A stretch of 7,904 nucleotides of DNA, taken from the NCBI GenBank assembly GCA_011390035.1, contig JAABTE010000116.1, positions 1 through 7,904 on the forward strand. Reading direction: 5' to 3'. Shown here piece after piece: positions 1-5,732 of the stretch; within the stretch, counting starts at the first letter, position 1, and the number at the start of each line of letters is the position of its first letter. The notes below the pieces were generated by a model. That model worked only from the letters and a program-made list of their open reading frames with translations, ran no database searches and had not been told where the DNA came from. Position numbers and translations under genes: made by a program. The stretch comes from Desulfobacteraceae bacterium (GTDB lineage Bacteria > Desulfobacterota > Desulfobacteria > Desulfobacterales > JAABSP01).

Positions 1-1
1 C

Positions 2-1213
2 GGTTTCAAAGTCGATGAGCCCCAGGGACGACTCCTCCGGGGAGGACAGAAACAGCGGGTACCTGTTCGCGTCCGCCACCACGAACAGGTTGTCCGGCTT
101 CAGGTCGCGAATGGCGATCTTTTGCCTCCTCAGCAGGGCCAGCAGGTTGATCATGTTGTAGATCAGGCCGGACATCTGGATCTTGTTCTGGGTGAAGCTG
201 ACGCCGTAAACATACTTTAGCACTGCCTCGTGATAGGCGCCCACGTCCCCGGCGTTGGCGGCCATCAGGTCCGCGAGCATGGCGTTCAGCTCCCCCACGA
301 ACTCGGCGGGGGCGTCCGCGTCTTCCTTCACCCGCTCCCGGCCGGACAGATGACGCAGAAACCAGTCCTGGCGCTGGTAGCTGGGAACGGCGGTGCTCAT
401 CCCATGATGTTTGAGCAGGCGGGCCAGGCGGGCGTCGTATTCGGCGTAGATCTTGTTGAGCGCGAAGCTGACGGAAAGATTTTCGCTGCCGTACTTGTTC
501 TCGAACTCCAGAATGTCCCACAGCAGGTTGTGGGACTTTAAGATCTCCTCGCTCGTCTTCCGGCGATAGACGGCAGGATCATGCATCCCCTCGATCACCT
601 GGGACAGGAAGGCGTGCCGGGACAGATCCATCACGAATACAAAGCCGCCGTCGATCTTGAGCATGTCCTGCAGAAGGGGGCGGGAGCGCAGCAGCTCCAC
701 ATAGCGCCGCTCCGTCTCCGCCGGACTCAGCTCCCCGGCGTCGGGAAGCGGATGGAACTTTCTCAATACGGCCGTAACGCAGGGGGCCACGAACTCGATG
801 CTGGGGGAAAGTCGGCGGGCGATGCGGCCCTCCGCGTCGATGCTTTCCACGTACTGATCGAAATCGGTGATGGGGCTGGGCGGGATCTTTACCACCAGCA
901 GATTGTCATAGGTGACCTTGTAGCACTTGCTCTTGCTGCCCTTGGTCTTGCCGTTTCCGCTGCGGGTGCCCGACTCCTCGCCGATGGCCGACACGCTCAT
1001 CCGCCGGCTCTCCCAGCGGTTGTCCTTTCGCACCCGAAGCTCGTAGATATGCTCTCCGCCATTGATATCCCCGTCCACAATGGCCACCTCGGCGGGAGCC
1101 CCCGGTTCCAGACCGCACTGGCGACGGTATATATCGACGAACAGGTGAATGACCCCCACCCGGTCGCTGTCGAGCTTTTTTTCCTCGTGAAAGATGATCT
1201 GACTGGCTTTCAT
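2..1213 (-). CDS. Atypical eukaryotic-like protein kinase, N-terminal part (runs off left edge)
   Basis: An open frame of 404 codons without a stop runs from the ATG at 1213 to the window edge; the C-terminal half lies outside. Kinase-fold landmarks are visible in order. A Gly/Ser/Lys-rich stretch at about residues 77-96 sits in the glycine-loop position. It is followed by VVKI with the ATP-binding Lys at K109, and a probable alpha-C Glu at E128. The catalytic loop reads IRDLKPDN (D370, K372, N375), and the metal-binding motif reads DFE (401-403) in place of DFG. Between alpha-C and the catalytic loop lie about 240 residues, far more than the roughly 80 of ordinary Ser/Thr kinases; this insert looks helical and charged. 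No in-frame ATG, GTG or TTG lies upstream before a stop at 1262-1264, so the start is firm. No membrane segment is seen in this part. The likely role is phosphorylation of Ser/Thr on unknown targets. The HRD His is replaced by Ile, so activity and substrate are uncertain. Confidence 0.82.
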   Translation of the reverse strand, partial: MKASQIIFHEEKKLDSDRVGVIHLFVDIYRRQCGLEPGAPAEVAIVDGDINGGEHIYELRVRKDNRWESRRMSVSAIGEESGTRSGNGKTKGSKSKCYKVTYDNLLVVKIPPSPITDFDQYVESIDAEGRIARRLSPSIEFVAPCVTAVLRKFHPLPDAGELSPAETERRYVELLRSRPLLQDMLKIDGGFVFVMDLSRHAFLSQVIEGMHDPAVYRRKTSEEILKSHNLLWDILEFENKYGSENLSVSFALNKIYAEYDARLARLLKHHGMSTAVPSYQRQDWFLRHLSGRERVKEDADAPAEFVGELNAMLADLMAANAGDVGAYHEAVLKYVYGVSFTQNKIQMSGLIYNMINLLALLRRQKIAIRDLKPDNLFVVADANRYPLFLSSPEESSLGLIDFET

Positions 1214-1242
1214 TAATATTCCAGGAACCGTAATCCGCGCAT
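1213..1242 (-). CDS. Putative 9-residue leader peptide upstream of the kinase
   Basis: A short minus-strand ORF, MRGLRFLEY followed by TAA, begins at 1242. GGAGG lies 7 nt upstream of its ATG (1250-1254 on the minus strand), much the best ribosome binding site near this gene. Its stop (1213-1215) shares one base with the kinase ATG (1211-1213), giving a TAATG junction typical of translational coupling. The kinase ATG itself has no convincing Shine-Dalgarno. The inference is that ribosomes load on the leader and reinitiate on the kinase. Chance occurrence of so short an ORF cannot be excluded, and no attenuator-like codon run is present. Confidence 0.45.
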   Translation of the reverse strand: MRGLRFLEY

Positions 1243-1260
1243 TTCCCCGCCTCCCGCTTA

Positions 1261-1289
1261 ACTATATTATCGAATCATGATATTATCAA
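1261..1289 (-). promoter_or_regulatory. Sigma-70-type promoter of the kinase gene
   Basis: Read on the minus strand, TTGATA (1284-1289) and TATAGT (1261-1266) are separated by exactly 17 nt, each with 5 of 6 consensus matches. The expected start of transcription is near 1254, which would leave a very short 5' leader beginning at or just before the GGAGG of the leader ORF. The octamer GATAATAT occurs twice here (1280-1287 and 1264-1271), 16 bp apart, and could be an operator or simply AT-rich promoter sequence. Confidence 0.6.
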
Positions 1290-1332
1290 CACTCAATTTT
1301 TTCAAGGGGGTTTTGGCCTGGCCTCGGTTCTC

Positions 1333-1359
1333 TTGACGAATGCCGCCACATCCTATATT
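1333..1359 (+). promoter_or_regulatory. Possible promoter of the small plus-strand gene
   Basis: TTGACG (1333-1338) and TATATT (1354-1359) lie 15 nt apart, shorter than ideal. If used, transcription would start around 1366. That is downstream of the ATG at 1340 and upstream of the ATG at 1385, which supports the latter as the start of the following gene. It is divergent from the kinase promoter, with about 40 bp between the two -35 boxes. Confidence 0.35.
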
Positions 1360-1386
1360 AAAGGACCCCATACTAAAGGACCCCAT
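1359..1386 (+). repeat. 15-nt tandem duplication covering a ribosome binding site
   Basis: The 13-mer TAAAGGACCCCAT occurs at 1359-1371 and 1374-1386, a 15-nt period. Each copy contains AAAGGA followed by four C. In the second copy the AT is followed by G, giving the ATG at 1385; in the first it is followed by AC, so no start codon is formed. The period is a multiple of three, so either copy could be lost or gained without changing frame. Confidence 0.85.
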
Positions 1387-1666
1387 GATCGCCTGCGACC
1401 CAAAGACCCCGCCGCCCCCGGATCATGCCGGGGCGCCCGGCGCACCCATGGCAAACCCCATCCGGGAGAAGCTGACCGTGACAATCGCCGACGCCGGCGT
1501 CACCCTGAAAGGGGCCGCCCCTTCCGGCGCCGAGGCTGTTCTTTCCCTGTCTCCCATGGAGGCCCTTATGCTCCTTGACATCCTCAATGCCGAGGCAGGG
1601 CGCCTCCGGGACTTGGCTGACGCCGCCGCGCCCCTGCCGGTCCGGTTCGACTTCAGAAAAGAATAA
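1385..1666 (+). CDS. Small protein of unknown function (93 aa)
   Basis: The family is not recognised. The ORF is chosen from the ATG at 1385 because AAAGGA lies four to five bases upstream and a possible -10 box lies at 1354-1359. The in-frame ATG at 1340 would add 15 residues containing the repeated ILKDP, and the in-frame ATG at 1448 would give about 72 residues. Residues 1-22 are Pro/Ala-rich and probably disordered. The remainder reads as a beta-rich half followed by an amphipathic helix (SLSPMEALMLLDILNAEAGR) and a short basic tail. No signal peptide, membrane segment or Cys cluster is present beyond one Cys near the start. It lies alone between the divergent kinase and the transporter operon, so context gives no function. 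The compact C-terminal part looks like real coding sequence; the exact start is less sure. Confidence 0.6.
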   Translation: MIACDPKTPPPPDHAGAPGAPMANPIREKLTVTIADAGVTLKGAAPSGAEAVLSLSPMEALMLLDILNAEAGRLRDLADAAAPLPVRFDFRKE

Positions 1667-1743
1667 TCATAGCATTTCAAGCACTTCTTCATTCAAAGCG
1701 TCCCAACCGGTCTTAATTTTTTTTAAACCCGTCAAGTTTAGGG

Positions 1744-1773
1744 TTGACACAAAATGAAACTTTTTCTTATGCT
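1744..1773 (+). promoter_or_regulatory. Sigma-70-type promoter of the transporter/signalling operon
   Basis: A perfect TTGACA (1744-1749) is followed after 18 nt by TATGCT (1768-1773, 4 of 6 consensus). Transcription would start near 1780, giving a 5' leader of about 50 nt to the ATG at 1829. The -35 box overlaps the right arm of a short inverted repeat, GTCAA (1731-1735) and TTGAC (1744-1748), which could bind a repressor. The rest of the gap 1667-1828 holds an AT-rich run with eight T near 1717-1724 but no GC-rich stem that would make a convincing terminator. Confidence 0.55.
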
Positions 1774-1828
1774 ATGGCCGTAACGCGCGCGATGACGACC
1801 CTTAAACGCTGAGTCAAGGAGAAGACGG

Positions 1829-2809
1829 ATGGGCAAATACGCCAAGATTGGAATCTGCATTCTGTTGTGCCTGATGGGGGCCGCGCTTATCATCTCCCCC
1901 GCCATGGCCCAGGACCACGGCGACGGTTATGAAGCGACCGCGGCGTCGGCCCTGATCCCGCAGGACACCCACCCCTGGTGGTTCTGGCCCCTGCTGCTGT
2001 TTGTCGTGACCTTCGTGATGGGCATTCTGGCCGTGCTGGGAGGCGTGGGCGGCGGCGTGCTGTTCGTGCCGATCATCAGCGGGTTTTTTCCCTTTCACCT
2101 CGATTTCGTAAGGGGCACCGGACTGCTGGTTGCCCTGTCAGGGGCCCTGGCCGCGGGGCCGGGGCTGCTCAAGGCCAACCTGGCCAGCCTGCGGCTGGCC
2201 ATCCCCGTGGCGCTGATCGCCTCCACCTGCGCCATCTTCGGCGCCATGATCGGCCTGGCCCTGCCCACCAACATCATCCAGATCTGCCTGGGCGTGACCA
2301 TCCTGGGCATCTGCGTGCTGATGCTCACCGCCAAAAAATCCGAGTTTCCGGACGTGCCGGAATCTGACCCGCTGTCGGCCTCCCTGCGCATCTACGGCGT
2401 CTATCAGGAGGCCAGCACCGGCCGGCCGATCCACTGGAAGGTGCATCGCACCCCCCTGGGGCTGGCGCTGTTCGTGATCATCGGCGTGATGGCCGGCATG
2501 TTCGGCCTCGGGGCCGGCTGGGCCAACGTGCCGGTTCTCAACCTGCTCATGGGCGCACCGCTTAAGATCAGCGTGGCCACCAGCAAGTTCCTGCTCTCCA
2601 TCACCGACACCTCGGCGGCGTGGATCTACATGAACAAGGGATGCGTGATTCCCCTGATGGTGGTCCCGTCGCTCGTGGGCATCATGCTCGGCTCCTTTCT
2701 GGGCGTGCGCCTGCTCAAGATCGCCAAGCCCGGCTTCATCCGCTGGATGGTGATCGGCATTCTGGCGTTCGCTGGCCTCAAGGCCCTCCAGAAGGGCATT
2801 TTCGGTTGA
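1829..2809 (+). CDS. TauE/SafE (TSUP) family membrane permease
   Basis: This 326-residue integral membrane protein belongs to the TauE/SafE (TSUP) family, whose members move sulfite, sulfonates, sulfoacetate, thiosulfate or related small anions across the inner membrane. The start at 1829 has AAGGAG 7 nt upstream. Residues 1-27 form a cleavable-looking signal peptide ending AMA|QD, then a short polar stretch of about 20 residues, then the hydrophobic core. The family's two-fold repeat is visible. The first glycine-rich segment, GGVGGG (71-76) followed by LFVPII, is echoed by FGLGAGWANVPV (225-236). A hydrophilic loop at about residues 165-200 separates the halves. It heads the operon and is followed by a small membrane protein and a CBS protein, suggesting regulated transport. 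In a sulfate reducer a sulfur oxyanion is the natural guess for the substrate, but the sequence does not fix substrate or direction. Confidence 0.9.
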   Translation: MGKYAKIGICILLCLMGAALIISPAMAQDHGDGYEATAASALIPQDTHPWWFWPLLLFVVTFVMGILAVLGGVGGGVLFVPIISGFFPFHLDFVRGTGLLVALSGALAAGPGLLKANLASLRLAIPVALIASTCAIFGAMIGLALPTNIIQICLGVTILGICVLMLTAKKSEFPDVPESDPLSASLRIYGVYQEASTGRPIHWKVHRTPLGLALFVIIGVMAGMFGLGAGWANVPVLNLLMGAPLKISVATSKFLLSITDTSAAWIYMNKGCVIPLMVVPSLVGIMLGSFLGVRLLKIAKPGFIRWMVIGILAFAGLKALQKGIFG

Positions 2810-2824
2810 TCCCCGTCGGCGATC

Positions 2825-2852
2825 CAAGATATCATTAAAACAAGATATCCTT
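2825..2852 (+). repeat. Direct repeat CAAGATATC able to form an mRNA stem-loop between two genes
   Basis: CAAGATATC is present at 2825-2833 and 2841-2849. Because GATATC is its own reverse complement, the two copies can pair. Together with AAG (2826-2828) and CTT this gives about 8 base pairs with one bulged C and a 10-nt loop. It lies in the 59-bp gap after the permease gene and ends just before the AAGGAG of the next gene, so it could set mRNA stability or relative expression. The stem is AU-rich and weak, and no T-run follows, so it is not an intrinsic terminator. Confidence 0.4.
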
Positions 2853-2868
2853 GAAAAGGAGAGGAAGC

Positions 2869-3294
2869 ATGGAAGACACGGAAGACATCACCATGGAAGC
2901 CACGCCCGAGCAGGTGCTGTACGCCAAGGTACTGGAAAAGGGCATGTATGTGGGCCTGCTGATCCTGTTCATCACCTACGCCATCTATATGTTCGGCATC
3001 CTGGACCCCTACCTGCCCATACCCCAACTGAGCCGGTTGTGGACCCAGAACGTGCATGAGTACCTGACGGAAGCCGGCATCCAGGACGGCTGGGCATGGG
3101 TGGGCATGCTCCGATACGGCGATTTCGTAAACTTCATCGGCATCGCCATGCTGGCCGGCGTCACCATCATGTGCTACATCGCCATCATTCCCACGCTGCT
3201 GCGCAACAACGACAAGGTGTATGCGGCGCTGGCGGCCCTTGAGGCCCTGGTGCTGATCGCCGCGGCCAGCGGGCTGGTGGCCGGCGGACACTGA
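2869..3294 (+). CDS. Small three-helix membrane protein, probable partner of the permease (141 aa)
   Basis: No specific family is assigned with certainty. The protein has three hydrophobic segments, at about residues 26-45, 86-107 and 118-138. A soluble loop of about 40 residues between the first two is rich in aromatic residues and prolines. The first 25 residues are acidic and precede a Lys-containing boundary. The ATG at 2869 is chosen because AAGGAG sits 7 nt before it; an in-frame TTG at 2851 would lie upstream of that site. Small multi-helix proteins such as those carrying DUF1634 are known neighbours of TauE/SafE permeases, and this protein has a similar size and position. Whether it is a true member needs a profile search. 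The inferred role is an accessory subunit of the permease, with no catalytic motif visible. Confidence 0.75.
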   Translation: MEDTEDITMEATPEQVLYAKVLEKGMYVGLLILFITYAIYMFGILDPYLPIPQLSRLWTQNVHEYLTEAGIQDGWAWVGMLRYGDFVNFIGIAMLAGVTIMCYIAIIPTLLRNNDKVYAALAALEALVLIAAASGLVAGGH

Positions 3295-3317
3295 TATAAC
3301 CGGAAAGGAAACGACGC

Positions 3318-3878
3318 ATGCCGCTGAAACAGAAAGTCCGGGACCGAATGGTCCCCGTGGCGGATTACGCCACCATCTCACAGGACGCCACCTTGAAGGA
3401 GGCGGCCATGGCGCTGCGAGGCTCCTTCTGCGAGTTGAGCGGCGCCCAATCCTGCACCGAGGCGGGCCACCGCACCATCCTGGCCATGGACGACAAGGGA
3501 CGGCTGACGGGCATCCTCGATTTCAACTCTTTTCTGCGGGCCCTGATTCCGGAGGTGGCCGGCGGCCTGACGGCCCGGCTTTCCGCCCTGGGCGTCTCGG
3601 CGGCCTTTGCCGAGCAGGGCGCCGAGGAGCAGGACGAGGCACGCATGGGGCTCAGTGCCCGGGTTCGCAAGAACGCCCAGGTCCGGGTGCGGGACATCAT
3701 GCTCAAGGTGCGGGGCACAATCGAGCCGGACGCCTCCCTGATGGACGCGCTCAAGGCGCTTTTTAAAAACCGCATCACCAAGCTGCCGGTGCTGGAAAAC
3801 GGCAAGCTGGCGGGCGTACTCCGTGACACGGACCTGTTCATGGCGGTCACGGACCTGCTCACGGAAGCGGACGAATAG
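3318..3878 (+). CDS. Soluble CBS-pair protein (186 aa)
   Basis: Two CBS domains make a Bateman module, a fold that typically binds adenosine nucleotides or S-adenosylmethionine and regulates a partner. The first spans about residues 6-78, with DATLKEAAMAL and the strand GRLTGILDFNSFLRAL. The second spans about 122-182, with the opening VRVRDIM, then KNRITKLPVLENGKLAGVL and a DTDLF turn. They are joined by a charged linker of about 40 residues containing EQGAEEQDEA. The first CBS has an insertion with two Cys (about residues 38 and 46) between its helix and strand. No membrane segment or enzyme domain is fused. AAGGA lies 8 nt before the ATG, and the gene follows the small membrane protein by 23 nt. 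In this context it probably gates the permease or reports energy charge to the signalling genes downstream; that role is inferred. Confidence 0.85.
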   Translation: MPLKQKVRDRMVPVADYATISQDATLKEAAMALRGSFCELSGAQSCTEAGHRTILAMDDKGRLTGILDFNSFLRALIPEVAGGLTARLSALGVSAAFAEQGAEEQDEARMGLSARVRKNAQVRVRDIMLKVRGTIEPDASLMDALKALFKNRITKLPVLENGKLAGVLRDTDLFMAVTDLLTEADE

Positions 3879-3930
3879 CGCCTTGATTCCATTTGGTCCA
3901 TCCGGGCCGTCCTCCGGCCCTTTCCAGAGC

Positions 3931-5379
3931 ATGGCGGCGGCCGCCGCCAAAGGCGCCGGCGGCGGCGCGTCCGGCGGGGTTCCGGGCGGTGCGCCGACCA
4001 TCTCCGGCCTGTTTGGCAGGCCGGCGCCCCTCGACGCGATCATCGACACCCTGCCGTCCGGCCTGATCATCCTGGACCGGGACCGGACCGTACTCCGGAT
4101 CAACCGGCGCCTGGAGGGCATGATCGGCTTTTCCGTGGCCGATGGCAACGGCGGATGCCTGCCCTGCCGCCACCTGCTCCGGGGGCGGCTGTGCGTCACC
4201 GGCTGCCCGGCCCGTTCCATGAATGCCGATTCGCCGCCGGTGACGGTGGAAAGCGATCTGATCGACCGGGAACGGCGGCGGATCCCCGTCCGCGTCACCC
4301 TGGCGCCGGTGCGGGCCATGGACGGCGGCCTGATCGGGTTCACCGAGGTCATCGAGGACCTGCGGGTCGCCGGCGCCGCCGAGGGCCGGCGGCCCGCCGG
4401 CGCCGCCCTTTCCGGCATCATCGGCAACAGCCCCCAGATGCAAAAGATCTTCAACCTGCTGCCGGCGGTGGCCCAGAGCGACTCGTCGGTGCTGATCACC
4501 GGCGAAACGGGCGCGGGAAAGGACCTGATCGCCGAGGCGATCCACCGGGCGTCGGAGCGGGCCGGCGGGCCGTTCGTGAAGGTCAACTGCGGCGCCCTGC
4601 CCGAGACCCTGCTGGAATCGGAGCTGTTCGGCCACCAGAAGGGGGCCTTCACCGGCGCCACGGACAGCAAGCCGGGCCGGTTCCGCCTGGCCCACAACGG
4701 CACCCTTTACCTAACGGAGATCGGCGACCTGCCCCTGCCGCTGCAGGTCAAGCTGTTAACCTTCCTGGACGACCAGGTGGTCTATCCGCTGGGCGGCACC
4801 CGGGGATTTCAGACCGATGTCCGGGTGGTGGCCGGCACCCATCGGGACCTGGAGCGGATGGTGCGGGAGGGGCTGTTTCGACAGGATCTGCTCTTCCGGC
4901 TCAACGTGGTGCGCCTGCGCCTGCCGGCCCTGCGGGAACGGGAGGGCGACGCCCGCCTGCTGCTGGATCATTTCCTGGCCACCCTTTCCCAGCGGTTCGG
5001 AAAGCCGATGGAGGGCTTTTCCAGAGCGGCCCTTAGCATCCTTTTGAGCTATCCGTATCCGGGCAACGTCCGGGAGATCCGCAACATCGTCGAATACGCC
5101 ATCAACGTGTCAAGGGACCGGCGCATCGATATCGCCGATCTGCCCGCCTATCTGACGGAGCCGGAAACGCCCCCGGCGCCGACCGGGGAGGCCGGAGCGG
5201 GCCCCTCGCCGGCCGCTTGGGCCGGGCCGGAGGACACCTGGGCGGACACGGAGCGCCGCATGATCCTGGACGCGCTGGTAAAGGCGGGAGGCCGGCGGGG
5301 AAAGGCGGCCGACATCCTGGGCTGGGGACGTAGCACCCTGTGGCGGCGGATGAAGCGGCTGGGGATCGACGGCGGATGA
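3931..5379 (+). CDS. PAS-domain sigma-54-dependent transcriptional activator
   Basis: Counting from the ATG at 3931 the protein has 482 residues. An Ala/Gly-rich tail (1-25) leads to a PAS domain (about 30-135) carrying a cysteine group, C76, C79, C88 and C92 with H81. The AAA+ sigma-54 interaction domain (about 163-395) has Walker A GETGAGKD (191-198), an intact GAFTGA sigma-54 contact loop (238-243), candidate arginine fingers R317 and R323, and a YPGNVREIRNIVEYA sensor-2 segment. A Fis-type helix-turn-helix closes the protein (about 448-480). There is no receiver domain, so control is expected through the PAS domain. In Walker B the usual LDEIG reads LTEIG (T262), replacing the Mg-coordinating Asp. 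The start is uncertain: neither ATG 3931 nor the in-frame TTG at 3883 has a strong ribosome binding site, and an ATG at 3823 would overlap the CBS gene by 56 nt. Its targets are not shown; no clear -24/-12 promoter was found in the window. Confidence 0.9.
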   Translation: MAAAAAKGAGGGASGGVPGGAPTISGLFGRPAPLDAIIDTLPSGLIILDRDRTVLRINRRLEGMIGFSVADGNGGCLPCRHLLRGRLCVTGCPARSMNADSPPVTVESDLIDRERRRIPVRVTLAPVRAMDGGLIGFTEVIEDLRVAGAAEGRRPAGAALSGIIGNSPQMQKIFNLLPAVAQSDSSVLITGETGAGKDLIAEAIHRASERAGGPFVKVNCGALPETLLESELFGHQKGAFTGATDSKPGRFRLAHNGTLYLTEIGDLPLPLQVKLLTFLDDQVVYPLGGTRGFQTDVRVVAGTHRDLERMVREGLFRQDLLFRLNVVRLRLPALREREGDARLLLDHFLATLSQRFGKPMEGFSRAALSILLSYPYPGNVREIRNIVEYAINVSRDRRIDIADLPAYLTEPETPPAPTGEAGAGPSPAAWAGPEDTWADTERRMILDALVKAGGRRGKAADILGWGRSTLWRRMKRLGIDGG

Positions 5380-5732
5380 AAAAGATCCTGATTCCGATAC
5401 ACGGCGCCGAGGTGGCCCCCCGGTTCGATCTGGCAACGGAGGTGGCCTTTATCAGCCAGGACCCGGAAGCCGGCCGGTGGAGCGAGCGCATCGTGGTGGT
5501 GCCCCAGCCCTCCGCGGAGCGCCTCTGCCACATGATCCTGTCCGAGGATGTCAAGACCCTGGTCTGCGGCGCCATCGAGGAGGAGTACTACCAGTATCTG
5601 GTCTGGAAACGGGTGACGGTGATCGATTCGGTAATGGGCCCCTGGGCGGCCGCGGCGGACCGGCTGATGGCCGGCGACCTTGCCTCCGGGGCGATGCTGT
5701 TTTGTCGAAAGGAGTCTGCCAATGGAGATTAA
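5376..5732 (+). CDS. NifX/NifB-like (dinitrogenase FeMo-cofactor biosynthesis domain) small protein
   Basis: This protein of 118 residues has the layout of the NifB/NifX-type iron-molybdenum cluster-binding fold (PF02579-like). It opens with a strand KKILIPI followed by VAPRFDLA (13-20), the family's 'V(S/A)PxFD' signature. A central TLVCGAI (61-67) and a C-terminal VTVIDSVMGPWAAAADRLMAG complete the pattern. Cys at 51, 64 and near the C-terminus could be ligands but do not form a tight cluster. The ATG overlaps the stop of the sigma-54 activator (ATGA), implying coupled translation, and its own stop lies 8 nt past the histidine kinase start. Proteins of this family bind metal clusters or act as small regulators outside nitrogen fixation too. 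No nif genes are present here, so a sensory or accessory role for the adjoining regulators is more likely than nitrogenase assembly. That role is inferred from position only. Confidence 0.72.
   Translation: MKKILIPIHGAEVAPRFDLATEVAFISQDPEAGRWSERIVVVPQPSAERLCHMILSEDVKTLVCGAIEEEYYQYLVWKRVTVIDSVMGPWAAAADRLMAGDLASGAMLFCRKESANGD

Noticed and set aside
581..1216. Plus-strand frame of 211 codons opposite the kinase
   Set aside because: The minus strand carries Lys, Glu, IRDLKPDN and DFE kinase landmarks in order plus a promoter; the plus frame shows no recognisable domain and no ribosome binding site.
1700..1730. T-run after ACCGGT as a possible intrinsic terminator of the small gene
   Set aside because: The stem would have only 3 base pairs; no GC-rich hairpin precedes the T-run.
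1775..1791. TGGCC...GCGC resembling a sigma-54 -24/-12 promoter before the permease gene
   Set aside because: The -12 half lacks TTGC, and a better sigma-70-type promoter lies just upstream.
3823..3930. N-terminal extension of the sigma-54 activator from an ATG at 3823
   Set aside because: It would overlap the CBS gene by 56 nt and the added residues are Arg/Ser/Cys-rich out-of-frame translation of that gene.
3378..4703. Long minus-strand frame of about 440 codons opposite the CBS and sigma-54 genes
   Set aside because: Low-complexity Arg/Pro/Ala composition with no domain, spanning two well-supported plus-strand genes.
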